Assembly: GCF_000280925.3 (NCBI RefSeq)
Contig: NZ_CP012109.1
Location: 3,182,501 to 3,246,500 of the forward strand
Reading direction: 5' to 3'
DNA from: Myxococcus hansupus
Lineage (GTDB): Bacteria; Myxococcota; Myxococcia; Myxococcales; Myxococcaceae
DNA: 64,000 nt
How positions within the stretch are numbered: the stretch's first letter is position 1; every line of letters begins with the position of its first letter. A program made the translations under genes and the position numbers. This document shows positions 17,581 to 26,091 of the stretch, in pieces. Below the pieces are notes generated by a model. It did not search any database. It saw nothing but the letters and a program-made list of their open reading frames with translations, and was not told the origin of the DNA.

Positions 17581-17733
17581 TCAGTAGGGGGAGCAGTAGA
17601 CCTTGATGCAGGTCCTCGCGGCGGCCTTCGTTGCCGAGGGCGAGGTGGACTTCTCCATCTCGCGCATCATCTCCACGAGCTTCTGCTTGGCTTGCTTGGA
17701 AGCCTGGGGCGCCTTCGACTTCGCTTTCGTCAT
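17581..17733 (-). CDS. 50-residue candidate RiPP precursor peptide
   Basis: The ATG at 17733 has a near-ideal ribosome site, GGAGGAGA, about 7 bases upstream, which fixes the start. The product has a Lys/Ala-rich N-terminus and a predicted helix containing EMMREMEKS. It ends in a compact tail, RTCIKVYCSPY, with two Cys five residues apart, and codon use fits the host. A leader-like helix plus a short Cys/Tyr/Pro tail, directly after two oxygenase-like genes, is the form expected of a modified-peptide precursor, with the tail as core. No precise cleavage site (such as GG) is visible. It lies 64 bp after the JmjC-type gene and just before a terminator. It could instead be a small regulatory protein. 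Confidence 0.72.
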   Translation of the reverse strand: MTKAKSKAPQASKQAKQKLVEMMREMEKSTSPSATKAAARTCIKVYCSPY

Positions 17734-17797
17734 GATGACTCTCCTCCGTCGGTGTGGGCGAACTGCGGGCGTAGCGTGGGCTTTGATGACGGATGCG

Positions 17798-19126
17798 TCA
17801 AGGGGTGAGAGTGATTGAGCGGAATGTATGAAGTTTTTCCAGGAGGCTGCGCATTCCGTCACGCGTCGCGGCAATGATATCCGCGTCGTGTGTCGCGGTG
17901 TGTCGTGCTCGAAAGGGCTGTATCAGCTCACCCACGGACACCGCCCGTCCTGTGTTCAATCGTTGGAACAACGTTTCGACTGTTTTTCCTCCGCCGATTC
18001 CTCGCAGCGCGTGGCCATTGACGGCACAGAGCCACTGCCGGGCCCCGTCGCGTTCGAAGAGCACGGGGAAGCGTGAGTCCACCCGGATGCGCTGCGAATC
18101 GCGCAGCCGCCGGGTGCGAGCAGGGGCTGGAACGGGTTCGAAGCCTCCGGCGGAGAGCCGTTTCATCCAGGTGGCCTGGATGTGCCGCTGGGCTTCCTGT
18201 GGCGCGCTGACGTCATGAAACGCCTCCACCGCCTCGGCGAGCGCGCGAGGCAACCGCGCGGACAGGACGCCCTTGTTCTCGAACGCGCCTCGGTCCAAGG
18301 GCGAGGCCTTCACGCGGGCCAGCCGCGTCTGCTTCCACTGCTGCTCCGCCAGGGAGGTCTCGTCGAGCATCCCGCGCAGCAGGTCGTCGACGGAGAAGAG
18401 GGGCGGGTGTCCGCTGATGGGGATGCCGACATTCACGCTGCTGGCCACGCCCGTGCCTGTGTTTTCGCCCACGTGGTAGTAGGTGGAGGGCCAGTAGAGG
18501 ATGTCTCCGGGCTCGACCTCGGCCACGAAGGACGACTTCAGATAGGGCTGATAGTCCAGGATGGTGGAGACGTCTTCACGCCAGGGGCGCCGGGCCCAGA
18601 AGCGCATGCGCTTGCGGCCCCGGAGCGCGAAGAGGAAGGTCGTGAACCGGTCCATGTGGACGCCTACGGGGCTGCTTTCGTAGGTGCCATGAAACAGGGT
18701 GGTGATGCCGCCTGATTGGGGAAGTCCCACGCGCCGCCACAGCTCGGAGAAGAAGTCGCGCTCGCGGGACCACAGCAGGTGGCTGAAGCTGTGCAGGCTG
18801 GAGACGATGAGGGCATAGCGCTGCTCGCCCAGCCGGGCCGCGAGGCGGGCGTCATAGCCATCCAGGGAGCCATCCTTCGCCTGGGGCAGCCACTCCCTGG
18901 CGAAGAGCTGCCGGAGCCGGTCCACCGTGAAGGTGATCTCCGGGCGGGAGTTCGAGGCGTAGCTCCGTGACAGGTAGTGCCGGGTGGCGCTGGCGGCGGC
19001 CTCGAAGGTGTCCTCGGCCGTGAAGGGCGAGGCCCCCGTTCCCTTGAAGAGCACCGGGCGCTGGTTCCAATAGCGCGCGACGAAGGTGTCCCAGTCGAAG
19101 CGATGCGTGATTTCGAGCGCGGGCAT
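17798..19126 (-). CDS. JmjC/cupin-type Fe(II)/2-oxoglutarate oxygenase-like protein
   Basis: 442 residues. The centre has the double-stranded beta-helix pattern of JmjC/cupin_4 oxygenases: GVHMDRFTTFLFALRG supplies His157 and Asp159 of the HxD metal pair, and PGDILYWPSTYYHVGEN supplies the distal His218. Related enzymes hydroxylate amino acid side chains in proteins and peptides. The C-terminal 200 residues are helical and resemble the dimer and winged-helix regions of ribosomal oxygenases. The start has GGAGG 9 bases upstream inside the previous gene, with only a 3-base gap, so the two are cotranscribed. The peptide gene downstream is the obvious candidate substrate, by position only. Confidence 0.82.
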   Translation of the reverse strand: MPALEITHRFDWDTFVARYWNQRPVLFKGTGASPFTAEDTFEAAASATRHYLSRSYASNSRPEITFTVDRLRQLFAREWLPQAKDGSLDGYDARLAARLGEQRYALIVSSLHSFSHLLWSRERDFFSELWRRVGLPQSGGITTLFHGTYESSPVGVHMDRFTTFLFALRGRKRMRFWARRPWREDVSTILDYQPYLKSSFVAEVEPGDILYWPSTYYHVGENTGTGVASSVNVGIPISGHPPLFSVDDLLRGMLDETSLAEQQWKQTRLARVKASPLDRGAFENKGVLSARLPRALAEAVEAFHDVSAPQEAQRHIQATWMKRLSAGGFEPVPAPARTRRLRDSQRIRVDSRFPVLFERDGARQWLCAVNGHALRGIGGGKTVETLFQRLNTGRAVSVGELIQPFRARHTATHDADIIAATRDGMRSLLEKLHTFRSITLTP

Positions 19127-19129
19127 GTG

Positions 19130-20374
19130 TCAGACCTCCGTCCCGGCCACGGCCTGGATTCCGCGCAGCCGCAGCAGGGAGCCCAGCAGGACGCGGACCT
19201 CCTCGCGCTGCGCGGCGGTGCGCCCCAGGCCGCAGAGCGCGTCGACGCGGCAGGGGGCGCCGGTGTCCAGGGCGTCGAACAGCCGCCGCGCCAGGGCCTC
19301 GCCGGGCCCCGGAAACGCGTGGCCATTCACGGCCCATATCCACAGGCCCGAAGGGTCCTTCATCCGGAGGATGTCCGTGGAGGGCGTGCGCCGCACGTGC
19401 AGCGTGTCCTTCAACGCGGTCGCCGTATCCGGTGGGGGCACGGGCTCGAGCGCGCAGGCGCTGACACGCCGGGCCCAGGTGATGCGGAGCATTTGCTGAA
19501 GCTCGGCCTCCCGGGTCAGCGTGTGGAGCGTGTCCGCGGTCTGCTCCAGTCGCTCCACGGTGGCCCGTCGGCCCGCGCGGGGCCGGCGCCAGGGATAGGA
19601 CAGGTAGGGCACCGTCTCGTCGTGTTCGGCCTCGCGTTCGAGCATCGACACGAGCACGCGCTTCACCTCATCCGTGGGCCGGCTGCCCTTGACGGGAATC
19701 CAGACGTGGAGCGCCATGCAGTCACCCGGCGCCTCTTCGAGATGCCAGCGCTGGGACGGGATGTAGAGGCACTCTCCGGCCCGGGCTTCCAGCGTCGTGG
19801 CCTCGTGGAGATGCTGGTCGAAGTCCACCGTCTCGTTCGCGGGCTGGCCCCAGAGCTTCTTCCAGAGCCGGACGCGAAGCTGGCCCTGGAGCACCAGGGT
19901 GAAGCGCGAATGGTGGGGCCGCTTCGCCAATCCCAAGGGGCCCCGGCTGAAGCGGCCCAGCACCAGCTCCGTGGTGGCGGGCAGCACGGGGACACCCACG
20001 CGCTCCATCAACCCCCGGAGGAAGCCGCGCACGGCGCCCCAGAGGCTGAAGTCGAACATGAAGGGCTGTTCAACCTGGATTTGGAAGGACGCGCCTTCGA
20101 GCCCTCCGGAGGCACGGTCCAGGTAGCCACCGAGGGTGGCGTCGTCGTGACCAGGGAGGAGGGGGCCCGGTGACGCCAGCCGGGCGTGTCCCACGTAGAA
20201 GCGGACGTCGGGCAGGGCGCGAAACCGCGTGCCGTGTCGGAAGGGCTCGCAGGTGGCCGCGGTGCGCTGAAAGACCTCTCCCGCGGAGAGGACGGGGGCC
20301 GGCAGCTTCATTCGCGCCGGTGTCTTCTCCCAGTGCCGCTCCACGAAACGTTCCCAGTCGAATCCATGACGCAC
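19130..20374 (-). CDS. Second JmjC/cupin-type protein, altered metal site
   Basis: 414 residues from a GTG with CCGGAG just upstream. It is a divergent relative of the next gene: both begin with FDW..FV...W, and both have a C-terminal stretch ending in WxxAVNGHA or similar. At the metal site PHHSRFTLVLQG aligns with GVHMDRFTTFLF of its neighbour, so His154 is kept but the Asp ligand is Ser156. The distal His is His211 in PSQRWHLEE. Loss of the acidic ligand means it is either inactive (a substrate-binding partner) or uses an open iron site as in iron-dependent halogenases. Which one cannot be told from sequence. Confidence 0.75.
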   Translation of the reverse strand: MRHGFDWERFVERHWEKTPARMKLPAPVLSAGEVFQRTAATCEPFRHGTRFRALPDVRFYVGHARLASPGPLLPGHDDATLGGYLDRASGGLEGASFQIQVEQPFMFDFSLWGAVRGFLRGLMERVGVPVLPATTELVLGRFSRGPLGLAKRPHHSRFTLVLQGQLRVRLWKKLWGQPANETVDFDQHLHEATTLEARAGECLYIPSQRWHLEEAPGDCMALHVWIPVKGSRPTDEVKRVLVSMLEREAEHDETVPYLSYPWRRPRAGRRATVERLEQTADTLHTLTREAELQQMLRITWARRVSACALEPVPPPDTATALKDTLHVRRTPSTDILRMKDPSGLWIWAVNGHAFPGPGEALARRLFDALDTGAPCRVDALCGLGRTAAQREEVRVLLGSLLRLRGIQAVAGTEV

Positions 20375-20385
20375 GGTGTCTCCGG

Positions 20386-21006
20386 TCAGGTGGGAAGGAA
20401 GTGCCGGCGGATGCGCCGGGCATACACCTCCAGCGGGGGAAGGTTCAGCGCTTCGCGCCTGACGTCAACGGTGTCTGGCCTCTCGATGGGATACGGAACG
20501 AACTCGCCCTTCACCTTGCGGAACTTCGTTCCATAGAGCTGCTTTTTTCCCTCACGCATGCGCACCACGTCCGTGAGGTAGGCCACCTGCTCGATGGGGA
20601 CGTCGCCGCGCTTCGCCGCGTCGCGCAACAGTCTCAAGCACCGTCGCTGGAAGGTGATGGCGCATTCGGCATGCTGGACCAGTCGCCATGCGGCGGCCGC
20701 CGCGGAGGCCCCCACCAGCTTGTGGCCCGGCCAGCCATGCTCCGCGATGACGCCTCGCAGCCAGTCAATGCCGGTGGTCGTCAGTGCGTCGAGCTGGCGT
20801 TCGAGGGACCGGTCCTTGAACGCCGTCTGCACCCAGGCCGCGCGGAGCTGACTGTCGATGCGGTCCAATCGCAGCAACTGCGCGCGCACGTCGCGATTCA
20901 CCTTCGCCGAGGCGGACCGGTCCGCGGCACGCTTGCGCCGCGGCGTTGGACGTTGGAGGAGACTCATGGCGGCACAGCCTAACAGTCCGGCGGTGCCGCC
21001 AGACAT
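20386..21006 (-). CDS. DUF6624 family protein
   Basis: 206 residues if it begins at the ATG (21006) that overlaps the serpin stop as TGATG; an internal ATG at 20967 is the alternative. The core matches the DUF6624 pattern: HGWPGHKLVGASAAAAAWRL, VQHAECAITFQRRCL, AYLTD, and KKQLYGTKFRK. The function of the family is unknown; members are cytoplasmic and often found alone. The first 40 residues are Arg-rich. It is 11 bp from the next gene and appears to be part of the same transcript as the oxygenase-like genes. Confidence 0.78.
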   Translation of the reverse strand: MSGGTAGLLGCAAMSLLQRPTPRRKRAADRSASAKVNRDVRAQLLRLDRIDSQLRAAWVQTAFKDRSLERQLDALTTTGIDWLRGVIAEHGWPGHKLVGASAAAAAWRLVQHAECAITFQRRCLRLLRDAAKRGDVPIEQVAYLTDVVRMREGKKQLYGTKFRKVKGEFVPYPIERPDTVDVRREALNLPPLEVYARRIRRHFLPT

Positions 21007-22346
21007 CACGGCTTCACGTAGCGCCCGAGGAACAGGAGCTGCCGCGTGGGCACATGCTCGATGGTGAAGATGAAGGGCCGGTTCACGTGGACCGTCTCGG
21101 GGTCCGACGCGGGCGCCGTGCCCACCGCCGTGGCGGCGCTGGCTTCCGTGCCGCGCTCGTTCACGGACACGTAGGCCCTGTGGCTCACGGAGGACAGCAG
21201 CAACCGCTCGGAAGAGAGCCCCGAGAAGTCCGCGTTGGACGTGAAGGCATCCGTCATCCCCAGGGACTTCAGCACCGGGACGAGGTCGGGCGTGGAGTCA
21301 ATCTTGAAACGGGGCAGCCGGATGTCGAGGTGCCGCGACTCAAGTCCGGCGCGGAGCTGCGTGAGGAACCCTGGAGACAGCCGCGCCTCGACCTCCGCGA
21401 AGCGGCCTTGCTCCGGGACGACAATCAGCATGCGGTACTCGTCGTGGCGATAACCCAGGGTGACGGCTTCGAAGCCGTCGCCTCGCAGGTACTGCCCCTT
21501 GCCGCCGCGCATCGTCGGCACGGAGTGGCTCGTTCCGTCCAAGGCCGTGAAGGGCTGGTCCTGGGTGCCATTCGCCAGGAAGGGCGTTGACCAGGACCCG
21601 TGGAAGAAGAGCACGTTGACGAGCATGAGACGCGTGGCGTTCGTCACGGTGCCTTCATTCAGGAGGTTCTGGATGCGGCCACCGGTCCGGGTCTCGATCC
21701 ACTGATTGATTTCCTCGCGGGCACGGGAGGTCTGGCCCTGGAAGTCCATCAGGTGCACGCCGCTGTCGTAGTCGTGGGCGAGCGTGTCCAGGAAGGCGGG
21801 ATGGAGGGGCGTGCCCTGCTGCGCCCAGGCCGAGTTCATGGAGTGGAAGGCCGGCGCGGTGCCGGAGCCGGAGGTCGGCGCGGAGGCGTCGGTGATGACG
21901 AAGTCCGCCAGCTCCCGCATCGCCAGGTGATGCCGCTCTTGAGGGAGCGTGAAGTTCAGCGCCTGGGCCATCTGGGCCTCGGTTTGTCCCCGGGCGCCCG
22001 CGTAGAGCATGGAGAAGGCGGACGAGACGCTGTAGGGCGAGAAGAAGAGGTTCTCCGTTCCGGAGATGCTGCGCTGATAGAGGGCGAAGGCGAGCTGGGT
22101 GTTGCCGCTGGCGACTTCCTGGAACTCCAGCGCGGTGGCGACGCGCTCCGGGTCGCGCGGCGTCGTGGAGCGAGCGACCTCGCCCGGGGCTTCCACGTGG
22201 GGAAACTCCTCCGGTGGCAGGCAGGCGGCGAAGTTCCCGAGCGGGACCGAACGGCAAGGCGTGGGATCGGACGGGCCGCTTTCACAGCCGGAGAGGAGCA
22301 GGACAGCGGCGCAGCGGGAGAGGATGCCAATGCGGGGGATGGTCAT
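21006..22346 (-). CDS. Serpin, predicted lipoprotein
   Basis: 446 residues. The N-terminus is a lipoprotein signal with lipobox LLLSGC, so it is likely anchored in the envelope. The rest is a full serpin: NLFFSPYSVSSAFSMLYAGA, NVLFFHGSW, and the reactive-centre hinge GTEASAATAV, then RPFIFTI and FLGRYVKP. Counting from the hinge, P1-P1' falls at Ala-Ser in TAPAS, which points to an elastase- or subtilisin-like target. The hinge is small-residue rich, as in inhibitory serpins. Its stop overlaps the DUF6624 start, so it may be the first gene of the operon that leads to the 50-residue peptide. Confidence 0.92.
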   Translation of the reverse strand: MTIPRIGILSRCAAVLLLSGCESGPSDPTPCRSVPLGNFAACLPPEEFPHVEAPGEVARSTTPRDPERVATALEFQEVASGNTQLAFALYQRSISGTENLFFSPYSVSSAFSMLYAGARGQTEAQMAQALNFTLPQERHHLAMRELADFVITDASAPTSGSGTAPAFHSMNSAWAQQGTPLHPAFLDTLAHDYDSGVHLMDFQGQTSRAREEINQWIETRTGGRIQNLLNEGTVTNATRLMLVNVLFFHGSWSTPFLANGTQDQPFTALDGTSHSVPTMRGGKGQYLRGDGFEAVTLGYRHDEYRMLIVVPEQGRFAEVEARLSPGFLTQLRAGLESRHLDIRLPRFKIDSTPDLVPVLKSLGMTDAFTSNADFSGLSSERLLLSSVSHRAYVSVNERGTEASAATAVGTAPASDPETVHVNRPFIFTIEHVPTRQLLFLGRYVKP

Positions 22347-22532
22347 GGAGACTCCTGGGCGGCTTGAACGCGGCGCGTGTCAAAGCAAGACGCGTGCTTG
22401 GATTCTGGTGAGTGAATCTCAAGGTTTGCCGCACCCGCCATGCCTCGTTCTCTCAGAAATCCGAGGTTGGCCGTTACCGGCGCGGCACCGCGCCGTATCC
22501 AGGCCCTGGCCCGGCGTCTAGGATGCGCCGCC

Positions 22533-22886
22533 ATGGGAATGGTCATCTTTGGCGCCCTGGCCCTGGCGGTCGTGGGCGGGGGCATGCTCGGAGCGATTGC
22601 GCTGCTCATTCACTTCTTCGCGAACCGCAAGGGGTACGGCTCGTGGAAGTCGTATCTCATCATCTCCGCGGTCGTGACGCTGGTCGTGGGCGTGTCGGCC
22701 GTGATGTGGATGTTCAGCTCAGACGACGTGCCCGGTGCACCCACCGCCGATGAGTACAACCGCTGGATCTTCGGCGCCGCGTTGTTGGGGGGCTCTCCCG
22801 GGGTGGGCCTGTTGGCGGGGCTGCTGTCCCTGCTGAAGGGGCGCGAGCCCGCGTCTCCCGCGGCTCCCGTTGGCGGGCAGCCCTGA
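22533..22886 (+). CDS. Small membrane protein
   Basis: 117 residues from the ATG at 22533; an upstream in-frame ATG at 22440 would add a basic non-membrane stretch and is less likely. There are three hydrophobic segments (about residues 3-27, 40-58 and 75-97), separated by ANRKGYGSWKSY and an acidic loop, then a Pro/Ala tail. No family recognised. Its stop overlaps the start of the glycosidase-like lipoprotein (TGATG). Confidence 0.7.
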   Translation: MGMVIFGALALAVVGGGMLGAIALLIHFFANRKGYGSWKSYLIISAVVTLVVGVSAVMWMFSSDDVPGAPTADEYNRWIFGAALLGGSPGVGLLAGLLSLLKGREPASPAAPVGGQP

Positions 22887-23803
22887 TGCGCCTCCCGCTC
22901 ATCGTCATGGGGTTGTCCGCGGCCCTGTCGCTGGGCTGCGGCGGTGATTCACCGAAGCCAGGCACGGACTCGCGGGAGGACGCGGGGACCGGCGCGCCCG
23001 ATGGCGGCGGCGTGGCCACCAAGAGCGTGAAGCGGGGACTGGCCTTCGACCTCGCGACGCCGGAGGACATGGCGGCCGTCGCCCCGGGCGTGAGCTGGTG
23101 GTACAACTGGAGCCCCACGCCGCATCCGGGCGTGCCCTCGGACTTCGAGACCCGCTACGGCATGGACTTCATCCCCATGCTCTGGAACGGGAACTTCGAC
23201 GCGGACCGCATCGAGTCCATCCTCCGGGCGAATCCCCGCATCCAGTACCTGCTGCTCCTCAACGAGCCCAACCTCACGGACCAGGCCAACATGTCGCCCC
23301 AGGCCGCGGCGGCGCTGTGGCCTCGGTATGAGCGCGTCGCGCAGAACACCGGCGTCAAGCTGGTGGGGCCCGCGATGAACTGGGGCACGATGGCGGGCTA
23401 CGGAGACCCCGTGGTCTGGCTGGACGCGTTCTATGCCGCGTACCGCGCCGCGAATGGCAATCGAGATCCCCGCATCGATTACCTCGGGTTCCATTGGTAC
23501 GACTACGGCTTGGACTACCACCTGAACCGGCTCACGAAGTACGGCAAGCCGTTCTGGGTCACCGAGTTCGCCAACTGCCACAGTCAGCCGGACGGCGCGC
23601 AGATTGATTCGGTCGCCAAGCAGCGGGTGCAGATGACGGAGATGGTGGCGGTCTGCGAGCGTCGCGCCGACGTGTTCCGCTATGCGTGGTTCACCGGGCG
23701 TTGGACGAACGACCCGTGCTTCGCGAGCCTGTTGGGCGCCGCGGGCACACTGACGGAGCTGGGTGAACACTACCTGTCGCTGCCCGCGGGGGGCGCACCG
23801 TAA
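22886..23803 (+). CDS. GH128-like glycosyl hydrolase lipoprotein
   Basis: 305 residues. The signal ends in the lipobox SLGCGG, with a Gly/Asp-rich linker to about residue 45. The rest has the TIM-barrel pattern of the Asl1/GH128 family: WWYNWSP, LLLLNEPNL (acid/base Glu), GFHWYDYG, and FWVTEFANC (nucleophile Glu). Characterised GH128 enzymes cut beta-1,3-glucan, so this may be an envelope-bound or secreted glucanase useful in feeding on fungi. It is coupled to the small membrane protein before it. Confidence 0.87.
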   Translation: MRLPLIVMGLSAALSLGCGGDSPKPGTDSREDAGTGAPDGGGVATKSVKRGLAFDLATPEDMAAVAPGVSWWYNWSPTPHPGVPSDFETRYGMDFIPMLWNGNFDADRIESILRANPRIQYLLLLNEPNLTDQANMSPQAAAALWPRYERVAQNTGVKLVGPAMNWGTMAGYGDPVVWLDAFYAAYRAANGNRDPRIDYLGFHWYDYGLDYHLNRLTKYGKPFWVTEFANCHSQPDGAQIDSVAKQRVQMTEMVAVCERRADVFRYAWFTGRWTNDPCFASLLGAAGTLTELGEHYLSLPAGGAP

Positions 23804-23855
23804 CCGCCAGCGGGAGTTGCCGGACGCCCACCCTGGGGACAGAGTGGGCGCCACG

Positions 23856-24404
23856 ATGACTGAAGCACCTGACGCGTTCCTGCTGTCGATTTTCCAGAAG
23901 TCGGGCATCTCCCTGGGCTCGGTGGCAGAGGCCTGGGAGCGCTCCGAGCACCTCTATCCCTTGTTGGGCTGGCTGACGGCGAGCTTCCCCGCGCCCTCGG
24001 CCTTCGACATCTGCGCTGAGTGGCTTCGGCGGTGCGCGGAGCGCATCGACGGAGGGGCACCTGTCGCGGCGCTGTTCGCGCGAGCCCGCGATGAAGGCCC
24101 GCGTCAGGCGCACGTCGTCGCCGGGGCGCTGGGAGATGTTCGCAATCAATCCATCCTGGATGGGAAGCCCGCCGTGGCCGCCTTCGCGGACGGGGCCAGC
24201 GACCTGTGTGAGGTCTGGGCCGCCGTGACGACGAACGAGGCGGACGCGGAGACCGAGGCCTGGGCGCGGGCAAAGTCCGCCTCGGCCGCGATGGTGACGG
24301 CGCTCCTGGCGCAGCGGGGGCAGGACGCGCAGGCCAAGGCCGCGGCGCGCGTCGAGCTCACCGGGCTGTTGCGGCTCGCGCGGGCAACGGTGGCTTCGCG
24401 CTGA
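23856..24404 (+). CDS. Unknown protein, helical
   Basis: 182 residues from the ATG at 23856. It looks soluble and mainly helical, rich in Ala, Glu and Trp (AEWLRRCAERI; SDLCEVWAAV), with no signal peptide or recognisable motif. It stands 52 bp after the glycosidase gene on the same strand. No function can be suggested from sequence. Confidence 0.6.
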   Translation: MTEAPDAFLLSIFQKSGISLGSVAEAWERSEHLYPLLGWLTASFPAPSAFDICAEWLRRCAERIDGGAPVAALFARARDEGPRQAHVVAGALGDVRNQSILDGKPAVAAFADGASDLCEVWAAVTTNEADAETEAWARAKSASAAMVTALLAQRGQDAQAKAAARVELTGLLRLARATVASR

Positions 24405-24601
24405 GTGCTGGAAGGGGCCCGTGGGCCTCCCGTGCCGTCAACCGGGCGGCGTGGCGGTCATCCCGCCGGACCGGTTCTCCTGGCGCGGAAAGCCTCTAGC
24501 TTGAGTGCGCCGAACCGTGGATGCCCACATCGGATGCCCCCCACCGGCCGTGTCGCGCCTGCCAGGTCAGACGCGGACGGCCGTTTCCGCACGCAAGCCC
24601 A

Positions 24602-25822
24602 ATGACACGAACTGCTTCGTTCCACCCGGAAGATGCCGCGACGCCGGCGGCCGTACTGCACCCGTTGCGAGACTTCGCCGAGAAGCTCGGACGGGAGTTG
24701 CGCCTCGAGGACCTCCGCACCGGCGCGTGGCACGCCCGGCTGGTGACCGCCTTCGTGCGACACCATGAGGCGCGGCAGGCCGCCGCTGGCGCGGGGGCCC
24801 GTACGCTCCGGCCCTCCGACACGAAGGCCATCATCCGCCGCGCCTGCAAGGAGGCGGCACTGGTGGGCGCGAGCGCCGCGGGGGTCTCCACCAGCGCGAC
24901 TGTCTTCACCGTGGACACGGGCTTCCTGGGTGCCCTCGTGGCCGTGCCCGTGGCGGGCGCCGCCATCGGCCTGGACACGATGTTGCGCTCGCTCATCCAG
25001 GCGCGGATGACGTGTGACGTGGCGTCCGCGTTTGGCGTGCGCATCGACCCGGATGACCCGTGGGACTTCCTCCATCTGCACGCGCTCACCGCGAGCGCCG
25101 GGTCGCATGGCGCCAAGGAGGGCGCGGAGCGGGTGGGCGACATGTTGATGGCGGACCCGGACGAGATGGAGCGGAAGCTCGGCAACCTGCTGCTGGGGGA
25201 GAGCGTGCTGCGCAACATCGTGCCGTTCGTGGGTGTCGCCACGTCGTCGGTGACGAGCTGGCGCCACACCCGCCGGTTTGGAGAGGCCGCGGTGGAGTAC
25301 GTGCGCTACCGCCGTGCGCTGGATGACGCCTTCTCCACCGTGCGGGCCCTGGACGCCCGGTGCGTGGAGCTGCTCATCGAGGGCGCCTGGTTCCTGTTCA
25401 ACGCGGATGGCGCGTTGCGCGCGGAAGAGGCCGTCATGCTGGCGCACCTGCTGCGCAACAGTCCGTCCGCGGCGCGCAAGCGGGTGCTGGAGCGCCTGGT
25501 GGAGGACGACACCTCGTGGCAGTCGCGGCTGGTCGAGGTGCCCGAGTCGGCGCGCGACGCCTTCCTGCACGCGCTGGAGGTGGTCGCCGCCGTGGACCTG
25601 ACCACGTCGACCGCCGAGTGGCAGTTGCTGCGGCAGGCGGCCAGCGCGCTTCACCGTCCGCTGCGGCGCGAGCGGGTGCAGTCCCTGGTGAAGCAGCTTC
25701 GCGCCAACGGCATCGTGGCCGTGGCCCGCGCGGACGGGGCCTCGCCGCGCGATGAGCGGATGCCTCCGGCCCGGGAGCTGGGGCTGGGCGTGGACTCGCA
25801 GATGATGCCGGGGGCCGTATGA
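24602..25822 (+). CDS. Unknown protein with Gly/Ala hydrophobic core and TerB-like region
   Basis: 406 residues from the ATG at 24602 (an ATG at 24521 is in frame but precedes poor protein sequence). Residues about 75-135 hold two hydrophobic Gly/Ala stretches (ALVGASAAGVSTSATVF; GALVAVPVAGAAIGLD), reminiscent of EcsC-like membrane-associated proteins. Residues about 245-300 (GAWFLFNADGALRAEEAVML) recall the acidic helical TerB-like fold. Neither match is strong. Its stop overlaps the next start as ATGA, the first of two such couplings leading towards a metal ATPase. Confidence 0.6.
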   Translation: MTRTASFHPEDAATPAAVLHPLRDFAEKLGRELRLEDLRTGAWHARLVTAFVRHHEARQAAAGAGARTLRPSDTKAIIRRACKEAALVGASAAGVSTSATVFTVDTGFLGALVAVPVAGAAIGLDTMLRSLIQARMTCDVASAFGVRIDPDDPWDFLHLHALTASAGSHGAKEGAERVGDMLMADPDEMERKLGNLLLGESVLRNIVPFVGVATSSVTSWRHTRRFGEAAVEYVRYRRALDDAFSTVRALDARCVELLIEGAWFLFNADGALRAEEAVMLAHLLRNSPSAARKRVLERLVEDDTSWQSRLVEVPESARDAFLHALEVVAAVDLTTSTAEWQLLRQAASALHRPLRRERVQSLVKQLRANGIVAVARADGASPRDERMPPARELGLGVDSQMMPGAV

Positions 25823-26091
25823 AGACGGCGGTCGCCTTCCTGGCGGGCGTGGCCACGGGGTGGATGGCACGCAGCACCGTGGACACCTCGCGCGGCGCCG
25901 TCGTCTCCGTGGCGACGGCCGCGTTCGACCTCATGGGGTGGACGCGGCGGCTCATCGCGACCGAGCGCGAGTACCTCTCCGACCTCATCGCCGAGGCCCG
26001 CTCGCGTGCCGACAGCCATCAGGCGCCGCGCCGGCGGCCGGCGGATGCCAGCGCCCGTCCGATGGAGAACGGCCGGGAGGGACACGCATGA
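25819..26091 (+). CDS. Small membrane protein of the metal-ATPase group
   Basis: 90 residues. The first 20 (MKTAVAFLAGVATGWMARST) form a signal-anchor-like hydrophobic segment, followed by an amphipathic stretch and an Arg/Pro-rich tail. It overlaps both neighbours by 4 bases (ATGA at each end), so it is made together with them. No family name can be given. Confidence 0.65.
   Translation: MKTAVAFLAGVATGWMARSTVDTSRGAVVSVATAAFDLMGWTRRLIATEREYLSDLIAEARSRADSHQAPRRRPADASARPMENGREGHA

Noticed and set aside
17581-17874. A longer 97-codon version of the small peptide gene
   Set aside because: The extra N-terminal part overlaps the end of the JmjC-type gene and looks non-coding; the strong ribosome site is directly before the ATG at 17733.
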